A stretch of DNA of 64,000 nucleotides from Candidatus Nanopelagicus limnes (GTDB lineage Bacteria > Actinomycetota > Actinomycetes > Nanopelagicales > Nanopelagicaceae): contig NZ_CP016768.2 in the NCBI RefSeq assembly GCF_002287885.2, forward strand, positions 310,001 through 374,000, in the 5' to 3' direction. Shown one piece after another: positions 32,604 through 41,146 of this stretch; the stretch's first letter is position 1; every line of letters begins with the position of its first letter. Under the pieces are notes generated by a model. That model did not search any database. It had not been told where the DNA came from and saw only the letters and a program-made list of their open reading frames with translations. The position numbers and the translations under genes were made by a program.

Positions 32604-35144
32604 TTATTTATCCTTAGCTTGAACTCTTAGCGCTCGCTCTAACGCATCCCTTCCTTCAGAGACTAATCTGCGAAGTCCATCCTGGCCATCTTTGCCAGTG
32701 GTATTTAGCCAATTAGAAGTTTTATCAACCGTCTCTTTAGTAGTCACAAATGTTGGATACATTCCCATTACAAACTTACTTGCCACCTCATATGACTTCT
32801 TACCCCAGGTCTCCATTAGTAACTCAAAGTAGGGATCAACGTAAGCGGTGAGTAATGGGCGATGCAGCGCTCGCATAAAGCCAGCAATCTTTGCCTCACG
32901 CTGTGAAGTTGAAAGCTCCTCAGTTGTAATTGATTTCCAGACATCACTCTTTGCCTCCGCCGTTGGCAGAGCTGCTAACGCAGTTGCATGGGAGAGGGAA
33001 CCAGTCAAAGTGTTATCTTTTAATAACTCAGCAGCAAGGGCTGACTTATCCATCAAACCGCGCTCTGCTAATGCGATTACAAATGTCCACCTTAAATCAG
33101 CATCAACTTTAAGCCCAGATAATTTGCCATCTAGTAACTCTTTGATTAAATCATTGTGCTCAGCACTGGAAGCAAATGAGGTGAAGTTTCTAGCAAACTG
33201 CAATTGGTGATCAGAGCCAGCTTTAGCTGCTCTTAACATCTGCTCATAAGCATTGCCAACCTTAAGGCGAGATGAATCTCGCTTACTTGGCGCCGAGTAC
33301 AACTCAACAGCGGTGATCAACTGATTTGCAATGATGGTGACAGTTGCAATGTCATCCTCTCCCGGCAGACCAGCAAGTGCGATATCGATAAAATCAGTTG
33401 CGCTAATTTCAGCATCTCGCAACATATCCCAAGCTGCAGACCAGCAAAGAGCCCTGGTTAGTGAATCATCAATCTTGCCTAGGTGTGCTTTAAGAGTTGC
33501 AATAGATCGATCATCAAATCTAACCTTGGCATAAGATAAATCGCGATCATTGATAACTAATAGATCTGCCACCTTTTGCCCGGCTAACTCAGCAACAACT
33601 GTTTTAGCACCTGCCACATCTAACTCCACTGTTTTTCTAAGTGCGATCTTGCTACCTACTAGATCATATAAACCAACTGCCATGCGGTGTGGGCGAAGCT
33701 CGGTCGATCCTGCTGGCATGGTTGGCACCTCTTGCACAACTGCTACAGATTTATAAGTATCATTTTCAATTTCAAGTGCTGGACGTAATGTGTTAACACC
33801 AGCTGTTTGTAGCCAGGTTGATACCCATGGCTTTAAGTCACGGCCACTTGTTTGGGTTAATTCATAAAGTAAGTCATCTAGTGTGGTGTTTTTAAAGGCA
33901 TGCTTGGTGAAGTATTTTTGTAATCCAAGGATGAAATTATCTCGTCCAACGTGGGCAACTAATTGTTGAAGAACTGATGCACCCTTTGCATAGGAAATAC
34001 CATCAAAATTTCCAGCAACAGTGTCAATATCTTTCATATCTGAAACAATTGGATGAGTTGAAACAAGTTGATCTTGGCGATATGCCCAATTCTTTCGCTC
34101 CTGATTAAAGCCAGTCCAAGAGTTTTTAAATCTAGTTCCCTCAACCATTGCTAAGTATGAGGACCACTCGGCGAATGATTCATTAAGCCAAAGATCATCC
34201 CACCACTTCATGGTGACCATATTGCCAAACCACATATGGGCCATCTCATGCAAGATTGTGTTTGCACGGGCGTTATACATACGCTCGGTAACTTTAGATC
34301 TAAATACTAAGAGACGTTCTAAGAATGTAACAGCGCCAGCATTTTCCATCGCGCCCCAGTTGAAATCAACCACAGCAATTTGGTCATACTTTTCAAATGG
34401 ATACTCAAGACCAAAGACTTTTTCAAAGTAGGCAAAGCCTTGTTTGGTAATTAAGAAAATATCCTCTGGATCTAAAAACTCAGCCAGTGATTTACGGCAG
34501 TAAATACCAAGTGGCACTTTCTTCTTACCAACATACTCATCCTGCACGTTGTAATAAGGACCTGCGATAAGGGCTGTGATGTAGGTGGAAATTCTTGGGG
34601 TAGTGGTAAAGCTCCACTTACTCTTTTTCTCACCAAGATCAATTTTTTCTTTTACTGGGTTATTTGAAATTACCTGCCAGTGATCAGGGGCGGTGACAGT
34701 TAAGGTAAAGGTAGCTTTTAAATCCGGTTGATCAAAACATGGATACATCTTTCTGATAAACGCTGTCTCACCTTGTGAGTAAAGATAAACCTCATTATCA
34801 ACTGGATCTACTGAGCGCTGCAGCCCCTCACCAGTCTTTGAGTACAAACCATTCATATGAATTACTAACTCATTTTGCGCAGCTAAGTTCTTAACAAAAA
34901 AGCTCTCACCATCATATGAGGCGGTATCGATTACTTCACCATTTAAGGTTGCTGAAATTACATTCTTACCAACTGCATCTAAAAATGTCTCATATCCTGG
35001 TTTATTGCAAGAGAACTTAATAATAGTTTTAGACTCAAAGATCTCTTCCCCTTTTGTTAAATCAAGGGTTAAGTCATAACTTTCAACTGCCAGATGTGAT
35101 GAACGCTGCGCCGCTTCTGCTCTAGTTGAGTTTAAACCTGGCAT
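32604..35144 (-). CDS. pepN: Aminopeptidase N (M1 family)
   Basis: This 846-residue zinc metallopeptidase removes N-terminal residues from peptides in the cytosol. The exopeptidase motif is WGAMENAGAVTFLE (about 262-275). The zinc site is HEMAHMWFGN (about 298-307), with the third ligand in NESFAEW about 18 residues on. Length fits the actinobacterial PepN group, with a C-terminal ERAP1-like helical domain. No signal peptide is seen. A GGGAG ribosome site precedes the ATG. It is divergent from trmB. Confidence 0.95.
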   Translation of the reverse strand: MPGLNSTRAEAAQRSSHLAVESYDLTLDLTKGEEIFESKTIIKFSCNKPGYETFLDAVGKNVISATLNGEVIDTASYDGESFFVKNLAAQNELVIHMNGLYSKTGEGLQRSVDPVDNEVYLYSQGETAFIRKMYPCFDQPDLKATFTLTVTAPDHWQVISNNPVKEKIDLGEKKSKWSFTTTPRISTYITALIAGPYYNVQDEYVGKKKVPLGIYCRKSLAEFLDPEDIFLITKQGFAYFEKVFGLEYPFEKYDQIAVVDFNWGAMENAGAVTFLERLLVFRSKVTERMYNARANTILHEMAHMWFGNMVTMKWWDDLWLNESFAEWSSYLAMVEGTRFKNSWTGFNQERKNWAYRQDQLVSTHPIVSDMKDIDTVAGNFDGISYAKGASVLQQLVAHVGRDNFILGLQKYFTKHAFKNTTLDDLLYELTQTSGRDLKPWVSTWLQTAGVNTLRPALEIENDTYKSVAVVQEVPTMPAGSTELRPHRMAVGLYDLVGSKIALRKTVELDVAGAKTVVAELAGQKVADLLVINDRDLSYAKVRFDDRSIATLKAHLGKIDDSLTRALCWSAAWDMLRDAEISATDFIDIALAGLPGEDDIATVTIIANQLITAVELYSAPSKRDSSRLKVGNAYEQMLRAAKAGSDHQLQFARNFTSFASSAEHNDLIKELLDGKLSGLKVDADLRWTFVIALAERGLMDKSALAAELLKDNTLTGSLSHATALAALPTAEAKSDVWKSITTEELSTSQREAKIAGFMRALHRPLLTAYVDPYFELLMETWGKKSYEVASKFVMGMYPTFVTTKETVDKTSNWLNTTGKDGQDGLRRLVSEGRDALERALRVQAKDK

Positions 35145-35229
35145 TTGGACTCCCTTTGTTCTTTTGAGTAACTACTCTTGCAATATTATTGAAGTCTGTA
35201 TCCAAGCAGAGATTGCAGGTTAAGCCAAG

Positions 35230-35886
35230 GTGGAGCGTCCCTCAATCCGCAGCTACTCACTACGTGGTAATCGGATGACCCGCGCCCAAAGCCTTGCGAT
35301 AAATGCGCATTGGGATCAATATGCAATCGCCTTAGCGCAACCTTTAAATCTAAATCAGAATTTTCCAGATAAGCAAAAAGTGATTTTAGAGATTGGCTCT
35401 GGAATGGGGGAGGCAACTGCGCAAATTGCGCAAGCAACACCTGATACTGGCTATGTTGCAGTTGAAATGCATGAACCAGGTCTGGCAGCGCTTTTGATGT
35501 TGATTGTTGAAAAAGAGTTAACAAATGTTAAATTCATTAGAGAAGACGCTATTTATCTTCTTTCCCATTTTATTGCTGATTCATCTTTAGATGGAATTCA
35601 TTTACTCTTTCCAGATCCATGGCCAAAAAATCGCCAACACAAGCGGCGGATTGTGCAGAGTGAGTTTGTGCAGATGGTGTGTGAAAAGTTAAAGCCAGGA
35701 GCTTTCATTCATATTGCAACTGATTGGCAGCCTTATGCTGATTGGATCAAGGTTAGATTTGATGCCAATTCAAGTTTTACCGGGGGAATTACCCCAAGGC
35801 CAGATTGGCGGGTGTTATCAAAATTTGAAGGACAAGGATTACGAAAAGGACATCAGGTAACAGATTTTAGGTATGTAAAGCTTTAA
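35230..35886 (+). CDS. trmB: tRNA (guanine-N7-)-methyltransferase
   Basis: This 218-residue protein methylates G46 in the variable loop of tRNAs using SAM. The SAM site is VILEIGSGMGEATAQIAQ (about 54-71), followed by YVAVEMHEPGL. The TrmB signature is LLFPDPWPKNRQHKRRIVQ (about 135-153). The GTG start lies near AAGG and gives a normal family N-terminus with a short basic lead. The stop overlaps the end of the convergent rpiB gene by 4 bp. Confidence 0.94.
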   Translation: MERPSIRSYSLRGNRMTRAQSLAINAHWDQYAIALAQPLNLNQNFPDKQKVILEIGSGMGEATAQIAQATPDTGYVAVEMHEPGLAALLMLIVEKELTNVKFIREDAIYLLSHFIADSSLDGIHLLFPDPWPKNRQHKRRIVQSEFVQMVCEKLKPGAFIHIATDWQPYADWIKVRFDANSSFTGGITPRPDWRVLSKFEGQGLRKGHQVTDFRYVKL

Positions 35887-36338
35887 ATCTTTCCATCACT
35901 TTCATACTTTGAGATTTGATTAATTCTTCTCACATGCCGCTCATCGCCCGTGAATGGTGTGGCTAAAAATGTGTCCACTAGCTCTAAACAAAACTTCTCA
36001 TCGTGCATGCGCCCACCTATGGAGATTACATTTGCATTGTTGTGCTCGCGGGCAAGTTTTGCTGTTTCAATTGACCAAACTAAAGCAGCTCTAACACCTG
36101 CTACTTTATTTGCTGCCATCTGCTCACCATTGCCAGAGCCACCTAAGACAATTCCAAATGAGGCAGAATCTTTTGCAGTTGCCTTCGCTGCTGGAATACA
36201 AAAAACTGGGTAATCATCTAGTGCGTCATATTCAAAAGGTCCATGATCTTCAACCTGATGACCTGCACTCTTTAAATGTTCAATGATCTTTGCTTTAAAT
36301 TCAAGACCTGCATGATCACTGCCGATATGAATCTTCAT
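35883..36338 (-). CDS. rpiB: Ribose-5-phosphate isomerase B
   Basis: The ATG at 36338 gives 151 residues starting MKIHIGSDHAGLEFK, the usual RpiB N-terminus; a TTG eight codons earlier would give an atypical extension. Other motifs are GIVLGGSGNGEQMAANKV (about 67-84) and REHNNANVISIGGRMHD (about 102-118). The Gly-Ser-Gly-Asn segment has Ser where many RpiB enzymes carry the catalytic Cys, but actinobacterial enzymes are known to use another residue. The enzyme interconverts ribose- and ribulose-5-phosphate. Confidence 0.93.
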   Translation of the reverse strand: MKIHIGSDHAGLEFKAKIIEHLKSAGHQVEDHGPFEYDALDDYPVFCIPAAKATAKDSASFGIVLGGSGNGEQMAANKVAGVRAALVWSIETAKLAREHNNANVISIGGRMHDEKFCLELVDTFLATPFTGDERHVRRINQISKYESDGKI

Positions 36339-36351
36339 GTGATTAGTTTGG

Positions 36352-36396
36352 CATAAAAACAAAACTGGCTTACCTTATTTTCATAAGGTGAGCCAG
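36352..36396 (-). terminator. Rho-independent terminator after the 172-residue secreted protein gene
   Basis: Read on the minus strand, a 14-pair stem (36396-36383 with 36378-36365, one G-T pair) has a four-base loop and is followed by TTTTGTTTTT. It lies between the stop at 36430 and the rpiB start, isolating rpiB from the upstream gene. Confidence 0.85.
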
Positions 36397-36429
36397 AAAT
36401 GTCTAGGATGGGAAGGAATTTAATACTTT

Positions 36430-36948
36430 TTAAGCGCGTGCTCCGCCCTTGTTACCTTTATGGCCAAAACCTTTAACTCGCTCAACCATTTTGGTTACGC
36501 GCTCTGTGGTCTTAGCTTTTTCAGAAGTTGCTTGAGCAGCAGTTAACTTACCTGCAGTCAGCGCAGCATCAATTTGCTTATTAATCTCAGCAGAGATTGC
36601 AGTAATTAATGCAGCCTTTTTATCACCTGCAATAGCAGCAAGTGTTTCACCAGCCTTTAATCTGGTCTTAACGGCCTCTAGTGAAATACCAAGAGTTGAG
36701 GTAACTACCGCATCAATTGCAGCACGATCTTTATCCATCGCTACCTTGCCAGCAGTTCTGGCATCTTTAGCAGCCTGAATAATTGCATCCGCTTGAGACT
36801 GGGTAATTGTTCCCTTACTTACTAAGGATGAAAGTAGAGAGGTAATTTTATCTCCACCTTTTCTATCATCAGCGGAAGCAACCGCACCCCCTGAAAGTGA
36901 TAGCGCAACTGCTGCAGTTGCAATTGCTGCAACGATTTTCTTTTTCAT
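36430..36948 (-). CDS. Secreted alpha-helical protein of unknown function
   Basis: This 172-residue protein has a signal peptide (KKKIVAAIATAAVALSLSGG, cut near ASA-D). The mature part is helical and rich in Ala, Lys and Thr. Two segments look alike: SKGTITQSQADAIIQAAKDA (about 49-68) and TAGKLTAAQATSEKAKTTER (about 135-154), both with a G-(T/L)-T-x2-Q-A core. This motif recurs in small exported helical proteins of Gram-positives whose role is unknown. The C-terminus is basic and Gly-rich (GHKGNKGGARA). An AGGATC-type ribosome site and its own terminator mark a single-gene unit. Confidence 0.7.
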   Translation of the reverse strand: MKKKIVAAIATAAVALSLSGGAVASADDRKGGDKITSLLSSLVSKGTITQSQADAIIQAAKDARTAGKVAMDKDRAAIDAVVTSTLGISLEAVKTRLKAGETLAAIAGDKKAALITAISAEINKQIDAALTAGKLTAAQATSEKAKTTERVTKMVERVKGFGHKGNKGGARA

Positions 36949-37243
36949 AGATCCTCATTTCTTCAAGTACCCACTGCACCTGATGTGAGTAGATAACAAC
37001 CTTTACCTGTGGCAGTTATCCATAACCTCTGTGTGCCAGGTCAGAGTATTTTTAACTGAGTTAATCATAAGCCCGCTTAAGAAGGTGCTAACTCTCATTT
37101 TTCTGAGAGTTGCGTGTGAGTTTTTAAGAGTGGGGGCCACCTCTCTAGTCACTGTGTGTAATTCATTCAATCATTTATCTTACGCAATGCCAATCAGGCT
37201 TTGCCATGGAACCCCTATTAAGGGGGATAGAGCAGGTGAAGAA
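36949..37243 (+). other. Intergenic region with leader hairpins before the collagen-like gene
   Basis: The 295 bp between the two divergent secreted-protein genes hold no convincing gene; an open frame from 37031 into the collagen-like gene lacks a signal peptide and is unlikely. Near the right end ACCCCTATTAAGGGGG (from about 37211) can form a hairpin just before the AGGTGA ribosome site, and GTGGGGGCCAC (from about 37131) is a second inverted repeat. Their role is unknown. Confidence 0.35.
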
Positions 37244-38173
37244 ATGGCACTTTCAAATCTAAAAATGAAAGTTTCAAAGATAGTGATTGCAGCAGTGCTT
37301 ATTTCATTGTTAATTCCGACAAATACAAATGCAGCAGGGCGAGTGGGTGATGTTGTAAACACCATAAGAAGTGGCAGTGGTATTCCATCTGCATCACTTG
37401 GTAATGATGGTGATTTTTATATTGATTTAAAGAGTATGAATTTTTACGGTCCAAAGAAGAGTAAACGTTGGCCTCTGCCAATCTCACTGCGTGGTCCAAT
37501 TGGAGCGAGTGGTCCATCAGGAGTGGATGGAAAAAATGGCTCTGCAGCAAGTGCAACAGCTGGGACAACTGGAGTTGCAGGTCCTAAAGGTGATGCGGGT
37601 GCAACAGGTGCAACGGGTGCGACCGGTTCAACTGGTGCAACCGGAGCAGCTGGATCAAACACTGGAACTGCTGGACCAAAAGGCGATGCCGGATCTGCGG
37701 GTGCAACTGGCGCCGCAGGAGCAAAGGGAGATACTGGAACTGCTGGGGCTTCAAGTTCTTATTTCGGTGGCATAACTTTTCCAAGCGTTCTAGCTGGTAT
37801 TTCTGGCTCCACTGCAATATCCAATGGCTTCGCAAATTTAATTGCAGGGAACAAATATTTACTAGATGTCATTATCTACACAACAAATAATGATCCAATG
37901 GGAGATTATCCAATCAAAGTATCTTTTACAGCTAGTACAGGTAGTCCAACTATCACTACAAAATACGTAGTTACTCGCGGACAAAGCTATAGAACATCGG
38001 CATCAAAAGTTGAATATTCGATCTTTGCTAAAGTAATTGTTGATGCCTCTTCTGTGGCTGATAACTTCACTTTAGTAGCAACAATTACTAGCGGAGCAAA
38101 CACAAGTGGATCTAATGAGCAATTAACTCTTGCAGGTGATTATGTAGCTGTAACAGTCGGATCTATTAACTAA
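37244..38173 (+). CDS. Secreted collagen-like (Gly-X-Y) protein
   Basis: The ATG at 37244, with AGGTGA upstream, gives a 309-residue protein with a clean signal peptide (KVSKIVIAAVLISLLIPTNT, cut near NAA). Next come about 70 residues, then a Gly-X-Y region with two interruptions (GPIGASGPSGVDGKNG, then many GAT, GPK and GDA triplets, to about residue 178). A non-repetitive, Ser/Thr-rich beta-type C-terminal domain of about 130 residues ends the chain. Such proteins form trimeric stalks on bacterial surfaces or spores. No LPXTG or membrane anchor is seen, so it may be released or non-covalently held. The DNA repeats follow the protein repeats. Confidence 0.8.
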   Translation: MALSNLKMKVSKIVIAAVLISLLIPTNTNAAGRVGDVVNTIRSGSGIPSASLGNDGDFYIDLKSMNFYGPKKSKRWPLPISLRGPIGASGPSGVDGKNGSAASATAGTTGVAGPKGDAGATGATGATGSTGATGAAGSNTGTAGPKGDAGSAGATGAAGAKGDTGTAGASSSYFGGITFPSVLAGISGSTAISNGFANLIAGNKYLLDVIIYTTNNDPMGDYPIKVSFTASTGSPTITTKYVVTRGQSYRTSASKVEYSIFAKVIVDASSVADNFTLVATITSGANTSGSNEQLTLAGDYVAVTVGSIN

Positions 38174-38176
38174 ATA

Positions 38177-38250
38177 TGGAGCGGGTGACCGGGATTGAAC
38201 CGGCACAGCTAGCTTGGAAGGCTAGAACTCTACCATTGAGCTACACCCGC
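38177..38250 (-). tRNA. tRNA-Gly (UCC)
   Basis: The minus-strand cloverleaf has acceptor stem GCGGGTG/CACCCGC with discriminator T, anticodon loop CTTCCAA (TCC) and T-arm GGTTCAATCCC. CCA is encoded at 38179-38177. It is convergent with the collagen-like gene and only 3 bp from its stop. Confidence 0.95.
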
Positions 38251-38367
38251 AAATTTGTTGCGTGATCTGCTACTGCTTCACCAAGTTTAACTTGGTATGC
38301 CGTTGCAGGTCATACCTTATTACTTCGGTTAGGAGAAGGGAAAATCACCCTCTAGACTTTCAGCCTT

Positions 38368-38443
38368 CGGGGCGTAGCGTAGTGGCTAGCGCGCCTGCTT
38401 TGGGAGCAGGAGACCGTGGGTTCGAATCCCTCCGCCCCGACCA
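38368..38443 (+). tRNA. tRNA-Pro (UGG)
   Basis: The plus-strand cloverleaf has acceptor stem CGGGGCG/CGCCCCG with discriminator A, anticodon loop TTTGGGA (TGG) and T-arm GGTTCGAATCC. CCA is encoded. It directly precedes tig, as in many actinobacteria. Confidence 0.96.
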
Positions 38444-38483
38444 AAATATTTAACATAACTAATTTTTAAAGGGAGTGAAGTAA

Positions 38484-39773
38484 TTGAAAAGTGATGTTGA
38501 GAAACTTTCGCCAACTCGGGTAAAGCTTTCAATTGAAGTTCCATTTGTTGATTTAAAACCACATATTGATGGTGCTTATAAAAGCTTAAGTGAAAAAATC
38601 ACTATTCCTGGATTTCGTAAAGGCAAAGTGCCATCGGCGATGATTGATCAGCGGGTGGGGCGAGGCGCAGTTCTTGATGAGGCGATCAACGCAGCTATTC
38701 CAACTTTTTACTCCCAAGCGGCTAAAGACAATGATGTATTAGTTATTGGTAGGCCAACTGTTGAAGTTACTGAGCTAAAAGATAATGAGAAGTTCAGCTT
38801 CACTATCGAGGTAGATATTAGGCCAGATATTGCATTGCCTAACTTTTCAGAGATCAAACTTGAAGTTGATGATGTCAAAGTAACTGAGGCTGATATTGAT
38901 GAGCAGGTGCAGGCACTTCGCACTCGTTTTGGCACCTTAACTACAGTTGAAAAAGTGGTTGCAACTGGGGATTTTGTAACTATTGATTTAGTTGCAACTA
39001 AAGATGGCCAACCATTAGATGGTGGCACAGCAAATGATCTCTCCTATGAGGTTGGTTCTGCTTCGATGATTGATGGATTGGACGAAGCGTTAATTGGTCT
39101 TGCAACTGGAGGAGAGAAGAGTTTTGAAACTGCATTAGTTGGCATGGCAGAGGGTGAAAAGGGAAGTGTGAAGGTGAGTGTTAAAGCAGTGAAAGAGCGA
39201 GAGCTACCCCCTGTCGATGACGCGTTTGCAAAGCTTGCATCTGAGTTTGAAACTCTTGCTGAACTAAAAGCAGACTTAACAACTAGATTAACTAGATTAA
39301 AAGAGATGGAACAGGGCGCTCAGGCAAGAGACTTGTTAGTGGAGAAGTTAATTTCATCCGTTGATATTCCCCTGCCTGCTGAGATTATTGAAGCTGAAGT
39401 AAATGATCACCTGGAAAAAGAGGGGCGATTAGAAGATGAGAAACATCGCGCCGAGGTTAATGAAGAGGTAAAGACCACAATTACTAGAGAGTTTTTACTT
39501 GATTCAATTGTTAAGGCAGAGTCAGTTGCAGTTAATGAATCTGAGTTAACAGAGTATTTAGTGCGAGCTGCATCTCGTTATGGCATGACCCCAGATCAAT
39601 TTATTAAAGAGGTATCACAAGCAGGTCAGGTAACAACTATGGTCGCTGAAGTGGCTAGAGCAAAAGCATTGGGTCAAGTACTAGGCCGGGTTAAGGTTGT
39701 TGATAAATCTGGGAAGAAAGTTGATCTTGAGGCGCTTGCCCCAAAGAGTGAACCTGAGAAAAAGAGCGAATAA
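38484..39773 (+). CDS. tig: Trigger factor, ribosome-associated chaperone and prolyl isomerase
   Basis: This 429-residue protein has the three trigger-factor domains: the ribosome-binding tail with GFRKGKVPSAMI (about 43-54), a PPIase domain (about 165-240, DFVTIDLVATKDGQPLDGGT) and the helical C-terminal chaperone arms. A Lys/Glu-rich tail ends it. It binds near the ribosome exit tunnel and shields nascent chains. The start is a TTG with GGGAGTGAAG at normal spacing; the preceding tRNA-Pro marks the start of the unit. ClpP genes follow after a ClgR-like box. Confidence 0.95.
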   Translation: MKSDVEKLSPTRVKLSIEVPFVDLKPHIDGAYKSLSEKITIPGFRKGKVPSAMIDQRVGRGAVLDEAINAAIPTFYSQAAKDNDVLVIGRPTVEVTELKDNEKFSFTIEVDIRPDIALPNFSEIKLEVDDVKVTEADIDEQVQALRTRFGTLTTVEKVVATGDFVTIDLVATKDGQPLDGGTANDLSYEVGSASMIDGLDEALIGLATGGEKSFETALVGMAEGEKGSVKVSVKAVKERELPPVDDAFAKLASEFETLAELKADLTTRLTRLKEMEQGAQARDLLVEKLISSVDIPLPAEIIEAEVNDHLEKEGRLEDEKHRAEVNEEVKTTITREFLLDSIVKAESVAVNESELTEYLVRAASRYGMTPDQFIKEVSQAGQVTTMVAEVARAKALGQVLGRVKVVDKSGKKVDLEALAPKSEPEKKSE

Positions 39774-39788
39774 TCGCTTAAGGCGAAC
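39771..39788 (+). promoter_or_regulatory. ClgR-like operator upstream of clpP1P2
   Basis: TAATCGCTTAAGGCGAAC fits the actinobacterial ClgR consensus (CGC-YNANR-GCG with A/T-rich flanks) at every defined position. It begins on the tig stop codon and ends 95 bp before clpP1. ClgR activates clp genes in Corynebacterium and Streptomyces; no clgR gene is in this window. Confidence 0.7.
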
Positions 39789-39882
39789 AAAGATCACACC
39801 TAAGTGGGGAAGCATTTTTGCTAAAAGATTGTTAAGGTCATGACAGTATTTTTTCAAGGCAAAATCAAACGAGGAGATAAAA

Positions 39883-40500
39883 GTGGAGCTAAGTACTACC
39901 CCACGAAATGCAACTAGTGGCGCTGGCGGACTTGATGATCAGGTCTATCAACGTTTACTAAAAGAGCGAATTATTTTCCTTGGTTCAGTTGTGGAAGATT
40001 CAATGGCAAATGCAATTTGCGCACAAATGTTGTTGCTCGCTGCTGAAGATCCAGAAAAAGATATTTATCTTTACATTAACTCTCCCGGTGGTTCGATCTC
40101 AGCGGGTATGGCAATTTATGACACGATGCAATACATCAAAAATGATGTGGCAACAGTTGCAATGGGTCTTGCAGCATCGATGGGTCAATTCTTACTTTGT
40201 GCTGGTACTGCCGGAAAAAGATACGCACTTCCACATGCTCGCATCATGATGCACCAACCATCTGGTGGCATTGGTGGAACCGCATCTGACATCAAAATTC
40301 AAGCAGAGCAAATGAGCTTTACTAAGAAGAGCATGGCGGAGTTAATATCATTTCACACCGGCCAAAAGGCTGAAACTATTACTGAAGATTCAGATCGTGA
40401 CCGTTGGTTCACAGCAGCTGAAGCTAAAGAGTATGGATTTGTTGATCATGTTGTTAAATCAGCTGGACAGGTATCTGGAAGCGGGGGCACATCACGATGA
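39883..40500 (+). CDS. clpP1: ATP-dependent Clp protease proteolytic subunit 1
   Basis: This 205-residue serine protease subunit has catalytic S99 ([11 protein letters not shown]), H124 ([10 protein letters not shown]) and D173 ([13 protein letters not shown]), with the same spacing as E. coli ClpP. The [20 protein letters not shown] segment forms the oxyanion region. Actinobacteria form a mixed ClpP1P2 barrel fed by ClpX or ClpC. The GTG start follows GAGGAGAT. The stop overlaps the clpP2 start by 4 bp, so synthesis is coupled in equal amounts. Confidence 0.95.
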   Translation: MELSTTPRNATSGAGGLDDQVYQRLLKERIIFLGSVVEDSMANAICAQMLLLAAEDPEKDIYLYINSPGGSISAGMAIYDTMQYIKNDVATVAMGLAASMGQFLLCAGTAGKRYALPHARIMMHQPSGGIGGTASDIKIQAEQMSFTKKSMAELISFHTGQKAETITEDSDRDRWFTAAEAKEYGFVDHVVKSAGQVSGSGGTSR

Positions 40501-41135
40501 AGCCAGATATGAATAGGGTAAATGAGATTACATCTCGTTACATCCTGCCAACTATTGAAGAGCGCACAAGTTATGGCTACAAACGCCTTGACCCGTATAC
40601 CAAGTTGTTTGAAGAGCGCATTATTTTCTTAGGTCAAGCAATTGATGACACTGTTGCAAATGATGTAATGGCGCAATTACTTACTCTGGAATCAATGGAT
40701 CCAGATCGCGACATCATGATGTATATCAACTCTCCAGGTGGATCCTTTACCGCATTAACTGCAATTTATGACACGATGCAATTCGTTCGACCAGATGTAA
40801 TGACAATCTGTCTTGGACAAGCTGCTTCTGCAGCTGCTGTATTACTAGCAGGAGGTGCTGCTGGAAAAAGATATGCGTTAGAGCATGCTCGAATCTTGAT
40901 TCACCAACCATATTCAGAAGGTGGCGGACAAGGTTCTGATATTGAAATTCAAGCAAAAGAGATTTTGCGCATGCGCACATTGCTTGAAGAAATGCTGGCT
41001 CGTCATTCAAAGAAGAGCCAAGCAGATATTGCCAAAGATATTGAGCGAGATAAGATTTTAACCTCAGCTGAAGCAGTTGAGTACGGGTTAATTGATCAAG
41101 TTCTTGCTACTCGTAAGGCAAAAGCGAAAGCATAG
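40497..41135 (+). CDS. clpP2: ATP-dependent Clp protease proteolytic subunit 2
   Basis: The 212-residue paralogue of ClpP1 keeps the full triad S111 ([12 protein letters not shown]), H136 ([12 protein letters not shown]) and D185 ([13 protein letters not shown]), so both subunits look active. An N-terminal extension of about 12 residues relative to E. coli may be a propeptide. The tail is Lys/Ala-rich. It is translationally coupled to clpP1 (ATGA overlap). Confidence 0.95.
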   Translation: MKPDMNRVNEITSRYILPTIEERTSYGYKRLDPYTKLFEERIIFLGQAIDDTVANDVMAQLLTLESMDPDRDIMMYINSPGGSFTALTAIYDTMQFVRPDVMTICLGQAASAAAVLLAGGAAGKRYALEHARILIHQPYSEGGGQGSDIEIQAKEILRMRTLLEEMLARHSKKSQADIAKDIERDKILTSAEAVEYGLIDQVLATRKAKAKA

Positions 41136-41146
41136 GCTGAAAGACA

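Noticed and set aside
35186-35524. Minus-strand open frame across the trmB start
   Set aside because: It overlaps the conserved SAM-binding region of trmB and its translation resembles no known protein.
37031-37243. Upstream in-frame extension of the collagen-like gene
   Set aside because: It has no ribosome site, would bury the clear signal peptide at 37244 in the middle of the protein, and spans leader hairpins.
37490-37760. Short tandem DNA repeats that could suggest a CRISPR or VNTR array
   Set aside because: The period is 9 bp, in frame, and encodes Gly-X-Y triplets; there are no constant repeat/spacer units. No CRISPR array was seen in the window.
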